Shown: positions 18,785 through 30,293 of the stretch, one piece after another
How the letters are laid out: the number at the start of each line of letters is the position of its first letter
Position numbering within the stretch: position 1 is the stretch's first letter
Assembly: GCA_029259745.1 (NCBI GenBank)
Contig: JAJDEO010000047.1
Location: 1-64,000, forward strand
Direction: 5' to 3'
From: Planctomycetota bacterium
GTDB lineage: Bacteria; Planctomycetota; B15-G4
Length of the DNA stretch: 64,000 nucleotides
Made by a program: the position numbers and the translations under genes
The notes under the pieces: model-generated
Seen by the model: only the letters and a program-made list of their open reading frames with translations
What the model was told of the DNA's origin: nothing
The model's database searches: none

Positions 18785-19179
18785 ACGTGTGCGCGGTGAC
18801 GTCGGCCCACTGACCGACATCGGAACGCGACGCGTGAGTTCGGGTCGTCGTCTGGTCTCTCGCACGCAGGCATCGCCGACCCATGAGCCACCGCATCGTC
18901 ACGATCGCGAGCCGCTCGTCCGCTACGAGCGGGCACTTCTCACAACGATCGGCGCGAGACATCGCAGCGCGTTGAAAAACTTCAATCGGCGTTCGGCGCG
19001 CACCCCGTCGCCCTGATCGGGGCGTCGAAGCCTGGACGAATCCGCTGATTCGCCAGCGTTTTCACGTGCTTCAACAGGGCTGGCTTTGACCCCGGCGGGG
19101 CGCGTGGTCACAATCGGGGTTTGGTCGACGACCTCGGGGTCGTGGCCTCCGCCGTTCCTCGCACCCGCTGCCTCGACCC
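18785..19179. other. Intergenic region before secA, 395 bp
   Basis: No gene is supported. A small TTGAA/TTCAA inverted repeat lies near 18973-18986 and a candidate secA promoter is at 19086-19114. The remaining open frames have atypical codon use and no starts with ribosome binding sites. Confidence 0.5.
19086..19114 (+). promoter_or_regulatory. Probable secA promoter
   Basis: TTGACC (19086-19091), a 17-nt spacer, CACAAT (19109-19114). A start near 19121 would give a leader of about 60 nt before the secA ATG at 19180. Confidence 0.45.
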
Positions 19180-21921
<2,742 letters not shown>

Positions 21922-21928
21922 GCGCCGG

Positions 21929-23254
21929 GTGACGGTGCGGCACGGCGCTCTGCGAACCTTCGTCGCGCACGCCTGCTACCAGGCGTTACTCGTCGTGCTG
22001 ACGCCGGTGGCGACGTTGATCTTCGTCGCCAAGAATACGGTGCGAGGGACGCTCGACGCAGACCTCATGGCGTGGGCGTTCGGGCGCCTTTCGCTCGGGG
22101 CGGCCGCGTTTCCCGCGCGCGCGGGTCGTCGCCCGGTCTGGGTCCATGCGGTTTCGGTGGGCGAGGTGCGCGCGTGCGCGGCGCTCGTGGAAGCGCTGTC
22201 GAAGGACGGCGATGTCGTCGTCTCCACGGCGACACCGACGGGACTCGCGACGGCGCGGGAGCTGTTCGGTGAGCGAGCCTTCGTGGCGCCGCTCGACCTC
22301 GGCTGGTGCGTCGGTCGCATCTTTCGGCGGCTCGATCCGCGCGCCTTGTTGCTCGTCGAACTCGAGGTCTGGCCGACGCTGTTGCGTCACGCGAATCGGC
22401 GCGAGGTCCCCGCGCTGGTGGTCAGTGGTCGCATCACCGCGAACAGTGCGCGGCGCTACGACTCGCTGAGTTGGTGGCTGCCGACCTTCGAGCGCGTCGA
22501 CCTGATCGCCGCGCAGGACGAGACGATCGCAGAGCGCTTCGTGGCGGTCGGCGTGCCGGCCGAGCGCGTTCACGTGGCCGGCAATCTCAAGCACGAGGGG
22601 ACGCGCGCTGCCGACCCCGCGACGGTCGCGTCACTGTCGGCCGAACTCGGGCTCGACCGCGCCGCCGAGCCGGTTCTGGTGATCGGGTCGACGCACGAAG
22701 GAGAAGATGAGCTGGCCCTCTCGATCTGGGAAGGGGTGCGTGCAGCCTGCGGTCCGGTACGCCTCGTGCTCGTTCCGCGACACCCGCCGCGCGTACCTGC
22801 CGTTGCGGCGATGATCGCGTCTCGCGGCCAGGCGGTCACGCTCCGCACGGCCGTCCGGCACGCCGATGATTGGGCACCCGGAGCCGTGCTGCTCGTCGAC
22901 ACGGTGGGGGAGCTCGCGGCGTTCTTCGCGCTGTGTGACGTCGTCTTCCTGGGGGGCTCGCTTGTGCCCGTCGGTGGTCACAACGTGCTTGAACCGGCGA
23001 TTGCACGGCGTCCGCAGGTTGTGGGGCCGCACCTCGATTCGTGCCGCTCGGAGGCGCTTCGTCTGCAAGCGGCAGGCGCCCTCTGGATCGTCGCCGACGT
23101 CGCGGAGGCCATCACACGAATGACGCGGCTCATCGAGGACGACGCCCTGCGCCGGGCGGCGGGGGAACGGGGTGCGGAGGTCGTCGCGAGTCTCTCGGGA
23201 GCCACCGCGGAGCACGTGCGGCTGCTGGCGCCGTGGCTGTCGGGGCGGCACTGA
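21929..23254 (+). CDS. waaA: 3-deoxy-D-manno-octulosonic acid (Kdo) transferase
   Basis: GT30-family enzyme that adds Kdo from CMP-Kdo to lipid A precursor at the inner membrane, 441 residues. An N-terminal hydrophobic anchor (residues about 12-30, LLVVLTPVATLIFVAKN) precedes the motif VWVHAVSVGEVRACAAL, where the Glu is the catalytic base. LVELEVWPTLLRHANRREVP and the acceptor-side SGRITANSARRY follow. The donor-binding half includes VLVIGSTHEGEDE and FLGGSLVPVGGHNVLEPA. GTG 21929 lies 7 nt after secA. Its presence implies lipopolysaccharide with Kdo, which not all planctomycete-like groups are expected to make. A hairpin follows directly at the stop. Confidence 0.9.
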   Translation: MTVRHGALRTFVAHACYQALLVVLTPVATLIFVAKNTVRGTLDADLMAWAFGRLSLGAAAFPARAGRRPVWVHAVSVGEVRACAALVEALSKDGDVVVSTATPTGLATARELFGERAFVAPLDLGWCVGRIFRRLDPRALLLVELEVWPTLLRHANRREVPALVVSGRITANSARRYDSLSWWLPTFERVDLIAAQDETIAERFVAVGVPAERVHVAGNLKHEGTRAADPATVASLSAELGLDRAAEPVLVIGSTHEGEDELALSIWEGVRAACGPVRLVLVPRHPPRVPAVAAMIASRGQAVTLRTAVRHADDWAPGAVLLVDTVGELAAFFALCDVVFLGGSLVPVGGHNVLEPAIARRPQVVGPHLDSCRSEALRLQAAGALWIVADVAEAITRMTRLIEDDALRRAAGERGAEVVASLSGATAEHVRLLAPWLSGRH

Positions 23255-23275
23255 ACCCCTCCATTTGTAGGGGTT
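23254..23275 (+). terminator. Short hairpin at the end of waaA
   Basis: AACCCCT/AGGGGTT, a 7-bp stem with an 8-nt loop, beginning on the last base of the waaA stop codon. No T-run follows. It may be a weak terminator or a fold in the metK leader. Confidence 0.35.
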
Positions 23276-23390
23276 GCCTCAAGCTTGACCTGGATCGACC
23301 CGAGAGATCCGCTACGCTATCGCGCTTTTCCTGCACACGGCTCCGGGCAACCTCTGCGACGAGCCAATGAACACTTGGAGCCGGCCTCCC

Positions 23391-24560
23391 ATGACCCGCA
23401 AGGTCCTCTTCACTTCTGAGTCGGTCTCGATGGGCCACCCGGACAAGGTCGCCGATCAGATCAGCGACGCCATTCTCGACGCCTGCCTCAAGGGCGATCC
23501 CAACTCGCGCGTGGCCTGCGAGACTCTCGTCACGACCGGCCTCTGTGTCGTCAGTGGTGAGATCACCACGCGCAGCCAGGTGCCGTTCGCCGACATCGCT
23601 CGCGCGACGATCAACCGCATCGGCTACACCGACGACGCGTTCGGCATCAACGGCGACACGTGCGCCGTGATGGTCACGATCGACAAGCAGTCGCCCGACA
23701 TCTCGCAGGGCGTCACGGCTGGCGCTGGTCTGCACGCCGAACAGGGCGCTGGCGACCAGGGCATGATGTTCGGTTACGCATGCCGCGAGACGCCTTCGCT
23801 CATGCCGCTGCCGATCGACCTTTCGCACCAGCTCATGGCCGCCGTCGCCAAGGCGCGCCAGAGCGGCAAGCTCAAGTACCTTCGGCCCGACTCGAAGAGT
23901 CAGGTGACGGTCGAGTACCACGACGACAAGCCCGTGCGCGTCGACACCGTGGTGATCTCGACGCAGCACGACGAGGACGTCAAGCACAGCAAGATCAAGA
24001 AGGACATGATCGAGCTCATCAAGGACGTCGTCCCGGCGAAGTACATCGACAAGAAGACGAAGTTCCACATCAACCCGACCGGTCGCTTCGTGGTCGGTGG
24101 TCCGCACGGCGACTGCGGCCTCACGGGCCGCAAGATCATCGTCGACACCTACGGCGGCATGGGTCGTCACGGTGGCGGTGCCTTCTCGGGTAAGGATCCG
24201 AGCAAGGTCGACCGCAGCGCAGCGTACGCGTCGCGCTACGTCGCGAAGAACATCGTGGCAGCGCGTCTCGCCGACCGTTGCGAAGTCCAGCTTGCTTACG
24301 CCATCGGCGTCGCCGAGCCGGTGTCGATCAACATCAACACGTTCGGCACGGGCAAGATCAGCGACGACGACCTCGCCGCACTGGTCGACAAGCACTTCGA
24401 CCTGCGTCCCGCCGGAATCGTGAAGGCTCTCGACCTGAAGAAGCCGCGCTACGCCCACACGGCGTACCACGGGCACTTCGGGCGTAAGGGAGCTGCGTTC
24501 ACGTGGGAGAAGACGGACAAGGCGAAGGCTCTCAAGGCCGCAGCTGCCAAGCTCGCCTGA
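23391..24560 (+). CDS. metK: S-adenosylmethionine synthetase
   Basis: Makes S-adenosylmethionine from methionine and ATP, cytoplasmic, 389 residues from ATG 23391 ([22 protein letters not shown] is the normal N-terminus; an ATG 24 nt upstream is less likely). Family motifs are present: [16 protein letters not shown], the ATP/Mg loop [12 protein letters not shown] and the P-loop-like [19 protein letters not shown]. Length is normal. S-adenosylmethionine is the cofactor of radical SAM enzymes such as those at 30-34 kb, but the gene is not in their operon. I looked for a SAM-class riboswitch in the 136-nt leader and found no recognisable one. A strong hairpin lies 42 nt past the stop. Confidence 0.97.
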   Translation: MTRKVLFTSESVSMGHPDKVADQISDAILDACLKGDPNSRVACETLVTTGLCVVSGEITTRSQVPFADIARATINRIGYTDDAFGINGDTCAVMVTIDKQSPDISQGVTAGAGLHAEQGAGDQGMMFGYACRETPSLMPLPIDLSHQLMAAVAKARQSGKLKYLRPDSKSQVTVEYHDDKPVRVDTVVISTQHDEDVKHSKIKKDMIELIKDVVPAKYIDKKTKFHINPTGRFVVGGPHGDCGLTGRKIIVDTYGGMGRHGGGAFSGKDPSKVDRSAAYASRYVAKNIVAARLADRCEVQLAYAIGVAEPVSININTFGTGKISDDDLAALVDKHFDLRPAGIVKALDLKKPRYAHTAYHGHFGRKGAAFTWEKTDKAKALKAAAAKLA

Positions 24561-24601
24561 TCGTCGGGTTTGCGGGTCTGGTTTCCGGGCCCGATTCCTC
24601 A

Positions 24602-24634
24602 CAGCGCCGTCCGGCACGTTGCCGGGCGGCGCTG
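24602..24634 (+). terminator. metK terminator hairpin
   Basis: A 15-bp stem with one G-U pair (CAGCGCCGTCCGGCA against TGCCGGGCGGCGCTG) and a 3-nt loop, followed by TTGTCGT. It separates metK from the next gene. Confidence 0.65.
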
Positions 24635-24707
24635 TTGTCGTACACACGGGCATTGCGCCCATCGAAGCGGTAGTTTGGGCGCGTTCTTCCCCGCTCCGGA
24701 CTTTGCC

Positions 24708-25361
24708 ATGACCCACCGCCACACGCTCTCGACCACACGCCGCCGCGCCGGCTTCTCGCTCGTCGAGATCCTCGTCGTGATCGCGATCATCGGCCTGCTT
24801 GGGGCGATCGGAACGCAGGTCGTGCTCAGTGCCCAGGAGGCCGGCCGTGTGACGAAGTGCCAATCGAACCTCGGCGAGCTGGCGAAGACGATGAGCATCT
24901 ACGTCGAGACGCGGAACAAGGGACGCTGGCCAAAGGAGGCCGGAATCCGCTTCCTGCTCGCGCTTCATCGCGACGACCAGATCCGCGGGAAGAACAGCGA
25001 CCTCTTCCTCTGCCCGGGCACAGACGACGAGAACGACATCGGCACCGGTCCGGGCTCGGCCTACGAGGATTTCGAGAACATCGATTCGGCCACGATCTCT
25101 TACGCGGGGCGGGACAACATCAACCATCGCATTCGTTCGAGCGCCCTCGAGTCGATGGTGATCGCAGCGGATGACAACGAGTTCGGTCCCAATCACCGCA
25201 CGGCGACGAACTACGCCTACGCGGATGGTTCGGTCTTTGCGTTCGACGCTCAGATCGATGGGGGAGACCTCCTCGAGGAGTATCCCGAGTACGCCGAGGA
25301 CGGCATTCCAGTGGGCCCTGACAGTCCCGTCGAGCTGTTCCAGCCACTCAGCATCGACTGA
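24708..25361 (+). CDS. Prepilin-like protein with H-X9-DG motif
   Basis: 217 residues from ATG 24708. The basic leader MTHRHTLSTTRRRAG precedes the prepilin processing site GFSLVEILVV, then a hydrophobic helix. Near the C-terminus HRTATNYAYADG fits the H-X9-DG signature of a prepilin-type family that is greatly expanded in Planctomycetota. A Cys in the first helix-turn (TKCQSNLGEL) and one in LFLCPGT may form a disulfide. The function of the family is not established; members are exported and may be surface or periplasmic fibres or anchors. It lies alone between the metK terminator and the repeat region ahead of the first propeller gene, separate from both pseudopilin clusters. The tail is acidic. 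Confidence 0.85.
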   Translation: MTHRHTLSTTRRRAGFSLVEILVVIAIIGLLGAIGTQVVLSAQEAGRVTKCQSNLGELAKTMSIYVETRNKGRWPKEAGIRFLLALHRDDQIRGKNSDLFLCPGTDDENDIGTGPGSAYEDFENIDSATISYAGRDNINHRIRSSALESMVIAADDNEFGPNHRTATNYAYADGSVFAFDAQIDGGDLLEEYPEYAEDGIPVGPDSPVELFQPLSID

Positions 25362-25399
25362 CGCGCGCCGTCATGCGCGGGCCGTCCCGAAGTGGGGCT

Positions 25400-25467
25400 C
25401 AGGCTGCTCCCTTGCCGGGGGGACAGGCTGCTCCCTTGCCGGGGGCTCAGGCTGCTCCCTTGCCGGG
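25400..25467. repeat. Three tandem copies of a 24-bp repeat
   Basis: The unit CAGGCTGCTCCCTTGCCGGG starts at 25400, 25424 and 25448 (period 24) with near-perfect identity; only the 3-4 bases between units vary (GGAC, GGCT). A partial CAGG follows at 25471. Each unit contains TTGCCG; the copy at 25460 is the proposed -35 of the next gene. Confidence 0.9.
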
Positions 25468-25487
25468 TGACAGGATTGTGGAATACT
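25460..25487 (+). promoter_or_regulatory. Probable promoter of the first propeller gene
   Basis: TTGCCG (25460-25465) inside the last 24-bp repeat, a 16-nt spacer, AATACT (25482-25487). The bases after the -10 (GACTG) match those after the -10 proposed at 30227. The leader would be about 105 nt. Confidence 0.45.
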
Positions 25488-25598
25488 GACTGGTCGGTAC
25501 TCCGCACGGATCCTCCCGTTCGGTCGGGGCACGTCGCTGACCTCCTCGGCGCGAGTCCTCATCCTCCTCCCTCCCTCTCCACCCTGGAGTTCACCTCG

Positions 25599-27491
25599 AT
25601 GCGACGCATCCCCTCGATCCTGACGGCCGCTGCGGTCGTCACGGCCGCGAGCATGGCCCATGGCCAGCAATTCAATCGCGACGTGGCAGCCCTTTCAGCC
25701 CCGAACATCTGGACGGACGGTGTTGAGCTTTCCGACGTCGACCTCGACGGCGACCTCGACCTGCTCTTTGCCAATGGCAGCTCCTACGGTGGCACCGGCG
25801 GCGCCGGCTCGCAGCCCCAGCACCTCTACCTCAACGACGGTGCCGGTAACTTCACGGCCGCCCATGGTCAGCTCAACGTCGCGAACTTCAACGCCAAGCT
25901 CGTCGTCGCCGAAGACTTCGATGGCGACGGTGACCCCGACCTCATCTACGCGTCCGGCTCCACGGGCAGCCCGCCGCGCCTCCTGATCAACGACGGCACG
26001 GGCAACTTCTCCGACCAGACGGGGACGCGCATCCCGGCGTTCTCGCCGAACCCGCGTTCGTTCTCCGTGGGTGCCGGTGACGTCGACAACGATGGCGACA
26101 TGGACATCGCGGTCTCGAACGGCGGGACGTTCGGCGGTATCGCCTCGCAGGCGATCCTGCTCAAGAACGACGGCTCGGGCTTCTTCACGAACGTCACGGC
26201 GTCGCAGATGCCGAGCGACAACTACAACTGCCAGGACATCCAGTTCATCGATTTCGACGGCGACTTCGATCTCGACATGGTCCTCTCGGGTAAGGGCGGC
26301 AGCGGCAAGCGTGCGCGCCTGTACCTCAACGATGGCAACGGCAACTTCTCGATCGACTCCGCGATGGACGGCGTCGGCACGGGCAACACGTACGAGATCG
26401 ACTACGCCGACCTCGACGGTGACAACGACTTCGATGCCTCGGTGCAGTCGATCTCGGGTTCCAGCGAAGGCTGGGCGCGTAACGACGGCCCCGGTGTCGC
26501 GATGCCCGAGTTCACCTTCCCGACGCCGAACGGCAACGACGACAACGAGATGGCGAACATGGACTACGACAACGACGGCGACCTCGACGTCTTCGTCGCT
26601 TCGTTGGCCAGTACCGAGAAGCTCTACCGCAACAATGGCAACGGCACGTTCACGGCGCAGAATGCCGAGATCCAGTCGATCGGCGACTCGACCCTCGACA
26701 TGGAGATCGGCGACATCGACGGTGACTGCGACTACGACCTCATCACGGGGCAGGGCGAGTCGGGCAACTGGACGAACAAGGTCTACGACAACAACGGTCC
26801 GGGCAGCACGCCGGACACGATCGCTCCGCGCTTCCTCAACGTCGAGGATCCGTCGGGCACGGCCGGTTCGGACATCGTCTTCCGCGCACACATCCAGGAT
26901 GCCGTGAGCGAAGACAGCCAGACCAACGCCACGGCCACGTACGCCTACACGACCAGCGATGGTGGTGCAGGCAGCGGCGCGGCGACGCACCAGGGTGGCG
27001 GCATGTTCCGCGCTGCAGTTCCGACCACGGGTGCGACCACCTCGGTCAGCCTCACGTGGACGGCTTCCGATGGCTGCGGCAACACCGACACGGCTGGTGC
27101 ATCCGGCACGATCGCCGGCAGCCCCTGGATGGACCTCGGTTGCGCCCTCGCGGGTGTCTCGGGTGATCCGAGCCTCGTCGGTACGGGTCCGCTCACGGGC
27201 GGCTCGTCCAACGCGTTGACCCTCACGAACGCGGCGCCGAGTGCCATCGCGGCACTCTTCGTCTCGCTCGCCGAGAACCCGACGTCCTTCAAGGGCGGCA
27301 CGATCAAGACGGTCCCCGTGCTCACGTCGATCTCGCTCGTGACGTCCGGTGCCGGCACGATCCCGCTTCCGTTCACCTTCCCGGTGGGCATTCCGTCGGG
27401 CTTCGAGTTCTTCGTCCAGTACGGCATCGACGATGCCGCCGCTGTGAAGAACGTGGCGCTTTCGAACGCCGTCAAGGGCACGTCGAACTGA
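25599..27491 (+). CDS. Exported seven-motif FG-GAP/VCBS propeller protein, paralogue 1
   Basis: 630 residues with a Sec signal peptide (ILTAAAVVTAASMAHG, cleavage near residue 22). Residues about 40-400 hold seven Ca-binding motifs of the D-x-D-x-D-G-D-x-D type (for example SDVDLDGDLDLL, GDVDNDGDMDIA, GDIDGDCDYDLI). Seven repeats fit a seven-bladed beta-propeller like integrin alpha. A beta-sandwich-like region follows (about 410-505, TIAPRFLNVEDPSGTAGSD). A C-terminal domain of about 125 residues begins GSPWMDLGCALAGVSGDP and is shared with the next gene. No enzyme motif is visible; a surface, adhesion or binding role is plausible. ATG 25599 is preferred because the signal peptide starts there, with GGAG 9 nt before. 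Confidence 0.85.
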   Translation: MRRIPSILTAAAVVTAASMAHGQQFNRDVAALSAPNIWTDGVELSDVDLDGDLDLLFANGSSYGGTGGAGSQPQHLYLNDGAGNFTAAHGQLNVANFNAKLVVAEDFDGDGDPDLIYASGSTGSPPRLLINDGTGNFSDQTGTRIPAFSPNPRSFSVGAGDVDNDGDMDIAVSNGGTFGGIASQAILLKNDGSGFFTNVTASQMPSDNYNCQDIQFIDFDGDFDLDMVLSGKGGSGKRARLYLNDGNGNFSIDSAMDGVGTGNTYEIDYADLDGDNDFDASVQSISGSSEGWARNDGPGVAMPEFTFPTPNGNDDNEMANMDYDNDGDLDVFVASLASTEKLYRNNGNGTFTAQNAEIQSIGDSTLDMEIGDIDGDCDYDLITGQGESGNWTNKVYDNNGPGSTPDTIAPRFLNVEDPSGTAGSDIVFRAHIQDAVSEDSQTNATATYAYTTSDGGAGSGAATHQGGGMFRAAVPTTGATTSVSLTWTASDGCGNTDTAGASGTIAGSPWMDLGCALAGVSGDPSLVGTGPLTGGSSNALTLTNAAPSAIAALFVSLAENPTSFKGGTIKTVPVLTSISLVTSGAGTIPLPFTFPVGIPSGFEFFVQYGIDDAAAVKNVALSNAVKGTSN

Positions 27492-27839
27492 CCTGTTCGT
27501 GATGGTGGGGGCCTCGCGCCCCAGGTGGACGAACCCCTCGGTGGCTGTGGCCGCCGGGGGGTTCGTTCCGTCTCGAGACGTCTCAGGACGGGAGCGGCGC
27601 TTGTGGAGGTCTTCCTCGACACAGTCTCGATTCGGACGCGAAACCCATGTTTTGCTGCGGTTTCACTTGACAGCCCCTTTTCTATGCGTTTTCGAAATGC
27701 ATACCCACACCTGCCGATCGTCGGGTAGTGTACTCGTCTCGGAAGACGCCGAAGGTCCGCTAGTCGTGGGCCCCCGCCGGCTTCCGTGTTCGTGTGTGAC
27801 TTACCTCCCTCCCTTCCCTTCCGTTTCCGCGGAGACACC
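27492..27839. other. Intergenic region between the two propeller genes, 348 bp
   Basis: It holds the terminator hairpin at 27529-27566 and a 12-bp palindrome CGTCTCGAGACG just after it. A perfect TTGACA lies at 27667-27672, but no good -10 is found 16-18 nt further. No gene is supported. Confidence 0.5.
27529..27566 (+). terminator. Terminator hairpin after propeller gene 1
   Basis: A 17-bp stem with two G-U pairs (ACGAACCCCTCGGTGGC against GCCGCCGGGGGGTTCGT) and a 4-nt loop, 38 nt past the stop codon. No strong T-run follows. Confidence 0.65.
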
Positions 27840-29900
27840 ATGCGTCTTTCCAAGCTCACGGTGCTCACGGGTGCTGTCGTGTCCATGGGTGCTGTTGCCA
27901 GCGCTCAGTTCACCGATCTGCAGCCGGGCCGTAACTTCCCGTCGTCAGTCTCAACTTTCGGCGGCAATCACTCAGAGAATATCGACGTCGGTGACGTCGA
28001 CAACGACGGCGACCTCGATGTCATCGTTGCGAACGGCGGTGACCAGGGCGACCAGCCCAACCGCATCTTCATCAACAACGGCGGCGCCCAGGGCGGAACA
28101 GAAGGCACGTTCACCCAGGAAACCAACACTCGTTTCGCTGGTATCCCGAACGACACCAGCCGTGACTGCGAGTTCGCCGACATCGACAACGATGGCGACC
28201 TCGACATCTACATCTCGAACCGTGGTGGTAACACCGTCGGTCAGACGAGCCGCTTCTACATCAACGACGGCAACGGCTTCTTCACCGAAGAGACCAACAC
28301 CCGTTGGGGCAGCCTGATCTCGGTTCCGGCCGGTGACCAGATCCTCGGTGGCAACTCGGGCCCGTTCCGCGACTGGTCGTGTGACTGCGACTTCGCCGAC
28401 ATCGATGACGATGGCGACCTCGACCTGTTCCACAGCTCTTACGGTCCGTCGCTGAACGGTACGCGCGACAGCCGTATCTTCATCAACGATGGCAACGGCG
28501 TCTTCAACGAGCAGTGGCCGTGGATCGATGCGGGTGCTGACATCAAGACGCACACGCTCGACCTCGACATCGTCGATCTGGATGGTGACCTCGACTTCGA
28601 CATCGTCATGTCGAGCCGTGACAGCCAGGCGCGTATCTACATGAACAACCTGTACAACCCGCTTGCAGGTAGCTCGCAGCTGTACACGGATACGACGCAG
28701 GTCTCGCTCCTCAACCAGGGTGCTGCGCTGAGCGGCACGTCGAACTACGAAGGTGAGTTCGGCGACCTGGATGACGACGGTGACTTCGATGTCTGGATGA
28801 AGAACTACCAGAACTTCACCGACAAGATCCTCTTCAACCTCGGCACGAACGGCGCCGGAATCGTCCTCTTCCAGGAGACGGCTGCCCCGATCAAGGGCGA
28901 CCCGAACCAGGACGAGAACGAGATCGACCTGTTCGACTTCGACGGTGATGGTGACCTCGATGCGTTCGCGGCGAACTTCTCCGGTACGAACCGTATCTAC
29001 GCTGGCGGCAACGCTCAGGGTGGTTCGATCTTCGGCCAGTACCACCGCACGGGCACGACGGCTTCGGGTAGCCAGTACTCGTTCCCCGAGGTTCCGACGT
29101 CGGGCAACAACAGCATCACGCTGGACGGCGAAGTGGCCGACGTCGATGGTGACGGCGACTACGATCTTCTCACGTCGAACGACAACGGTGCTGCGAACCG
29201 CCTGTGGACCAACGCGCTTGGTATCCCGGACACGCACGCTCCGACGTTCTTCCTCGTGGACGACACGAAGACGAGTGGTGCCGACATGGTCATCCACGCG
29301 CAGCTTCGTGACAACGCGCCGTACTACCTGATCGCGTACTACGACGTCACGCTCACCTACAGCGTCAACGGCTCGCCGAGCACGACGATCGACATGTTCT
29401 CCCAGGGCTCCCAGCAGTTCCGTGGTGTTGTCCCGGGTGGTGTCGGCAACTGTGTGACGTACACCATCGACGCGACGGACGACGCGGGTAACAGCGCGGC
29501 GTTCGCCGGTTCGACCGGTTGTGGTGGCAGCCCGTGGATGGATCTCGGTGATGCCCTTGCAGGCGTCAGCGGCGACCCCGCCCTTGCGGGTACGGGTCCG
29601 CTCACGTCGGGTTCGGCGGGATCGCTTGATCTCACGAACGCGGCTCCGAGCGCGATTGCTTCGCTGTTCGTCGGTCTGACCGACAGCCCGGTTCCGTTCA
29701 AGGGTGGCACGCTTCACCCGGTGCCGATCCTGACGTCGATCACGCTGACGACCTCGGGTTCGGGCACGATCAGCCTGCCCTTCATCTGGCCGGCCGGTAT
29801 CCCGGGTGGTTTCCAGTTCTTCACGCAGTTCGGTATCTCCGATACTGCTGCCGTGAAGAACGTGTCGCTGTCGAACGCTCTGTCCGGCACGGCTCAGTGA
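27840..29900 (+). CDS. Exported seven-motif FG-GAP/VCBS propeller protein, paralogue 2
   Basis: 686 residues, signal peptide LTVLTGAVVSMGAVASA cut before Q. Seven D-x-D-x-D-G-D-x-D motifs (GDVDNDGDLDVI, ADIDNDGDLDIY, ADIDDDGDLDLF, VDLDGDLDFDIV, GDLDDDGDFDVW, FDFDGDGDLDAF, ADVDGDGDYDLL) fit a seven-bladed propeller. A beta-sandwich-like region (TFFLVDDTKTSGADMV onward) and the shared C-terminal domain (GSPWMDLGDALAGVSGDP to the end) follow. Paired Cys residues occur in some blades (RDCEFAD, SCDCDFAD). Codon choice is notable: Gly, Ala and Arg use GGT, GCT and CGT far more than neighbouring genes do, a sign of strong expression. ATG 27840 follows GGAG by 5 nt. It is probably a major exported or surface protein. 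Confidence 0.87.
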   Translation: MRLSKLTVLTGAVVSMGAVASAQFTDLQPGRNFPSSVSTFGGNHSENIDVGDVDNDGDLDVIVANGGDQGDQPNRIFINNGGAQGGTEGTFTQETNTRFAGIPNDTSRDCEFADIDNDGDLDIYISNRGGNTVGQTSRFYINDGNGFFTEETNTRWGSLISVPAGDQILGGNSGPFRDWSCDCDFADIDDDGDLDLFHSSYGPSLNGTRDSRIFINDGNGVFNEQWPWIDAGADIKTHTLDLDIVDLDGDLDFDIVMSSRDSQARIYMNNLYNPLAGSSQLYTDTTQVSLLNQGAALSGTSNYEGEFGDLDDDGDFDVWMKNYQNFTDKILFNLGTNGAGIVLFQETAAPIKGDPNQDENEIDLFDFDGDGDLDAFAANFSGTNRIYAGGNAQGGSIFGQYHRTGTTASGSQYSFPEVPTSGNNSITLDGEVADVDGDGDYDLLTSNDNGAANRLWTNALGIPDTHAPTFFLVDDTKTSGADMVIHAQLRDNAPYYLIAYYDVTLTYSVNGSPSTTIDMFSQGSQQFRGVVPGGVGNCVTYTIDATDDAGNSAAFAGSTGCGGSPWMDLGDALAGVSGDPALAGTGPLTSGSAGSLDLTNAAPSAIASLFVGLTDSPVPFKGGTLHPVPILTSITLTTSGSGTISLPFIWPAGIPGGFQFFTQFGISDTAAVKNVSLSNALSGTAQ

Positions 29901-29941
29901 TCTCTTCTCTCGACCTCACGGTTGAGACCTGAGTTCCAAGC

Positions 29942-29979
29942 ACGAGGCCCTCGCCATCCCACGATGGCGGGGGCCTCGT
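29942..29979 (+). terminator. Terminator hairpin after propeller gene 2
   Basis: A 17-bp stem with one G-U pair (ACGAGGCCCTCGCCATC against GATGGCGGGGGCCTCGT) and loop CCAC, 41 nt past the stop. The T-run is poor, as at the other hairpins here. Confidence 0.7.
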
Positions 29980-30202
29980 CACATCCGCGCCCCCCGAGAT
30001 CTGCCGGCGACGTGCGCGCACGGCACACGCCGCTCGCAGTGCGGGTCCGGTCGCTCTTGTTCCGTGCGACTGCACGTGTCGACGGCTCGATCCCCAACAT
30101 GGCATCAAGCTGATCGCGGGGACCCATCCGAGCGGTTCTGCACCTCGTTACAGGACAGTGCGGGACCGTCAAACGCGAAACGTGCACACAGGCCGGATTG
30201 TG

Positions 30203-30232
30203 CTGCCAGGCCCTTAGAACCTGGTGCATACT
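30203..30232 (+). promoter_or_regulatory. Probable promoter of the radical SAM/glycosyltransferase operon
   Basis: CTGCCA (30203-30208), an 18-nt spacer, CATACT (30227-30232), followed by GACTG as at the propeller-1 promoter. A leader of about 55 nt would precede ATG 30294. Confidence 0.4.
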
Positions 30233-30293
30233 GACTGCATATGTCGCACGCCGCGCACCCACCCTTCCTCCTCCCTCCCGAGGGCTCGCGTCG

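Larger units (their letters stand above)
29901..30293. other. Intergenic region before the radical SAM operon, 393 bp
   Basis: It holds a strong hairpin (29942-29979) and a candidate promoter (30203-30232). Between them nothing coding is supported. CCAGG and CCTGG (30206-30210, 30220-30224) form an inverted pair inside the promoter spacer and might be an operator. Confidence 0.5.

Noticed and set aside
23276..23390. SAM-sensing riboswitch ahead of metK
   Set aside because: I compared the leader with remembered SAM-I, SAM-II and SAH aptamer cores and found no match; a covariance search would settle it.
25400..25473. Short direct repeats as a CRISPR array
   Set aside because: The units are tandem with only 3-4 nt between them and no spacers, and no cas genes are nearby.
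27667..27672. Perfect TTGACA as the -35 of propeller gene 2
   Set aside because: No acceptable -10 lies 16-18 nt downstream, so a promoter cannot be claimed.
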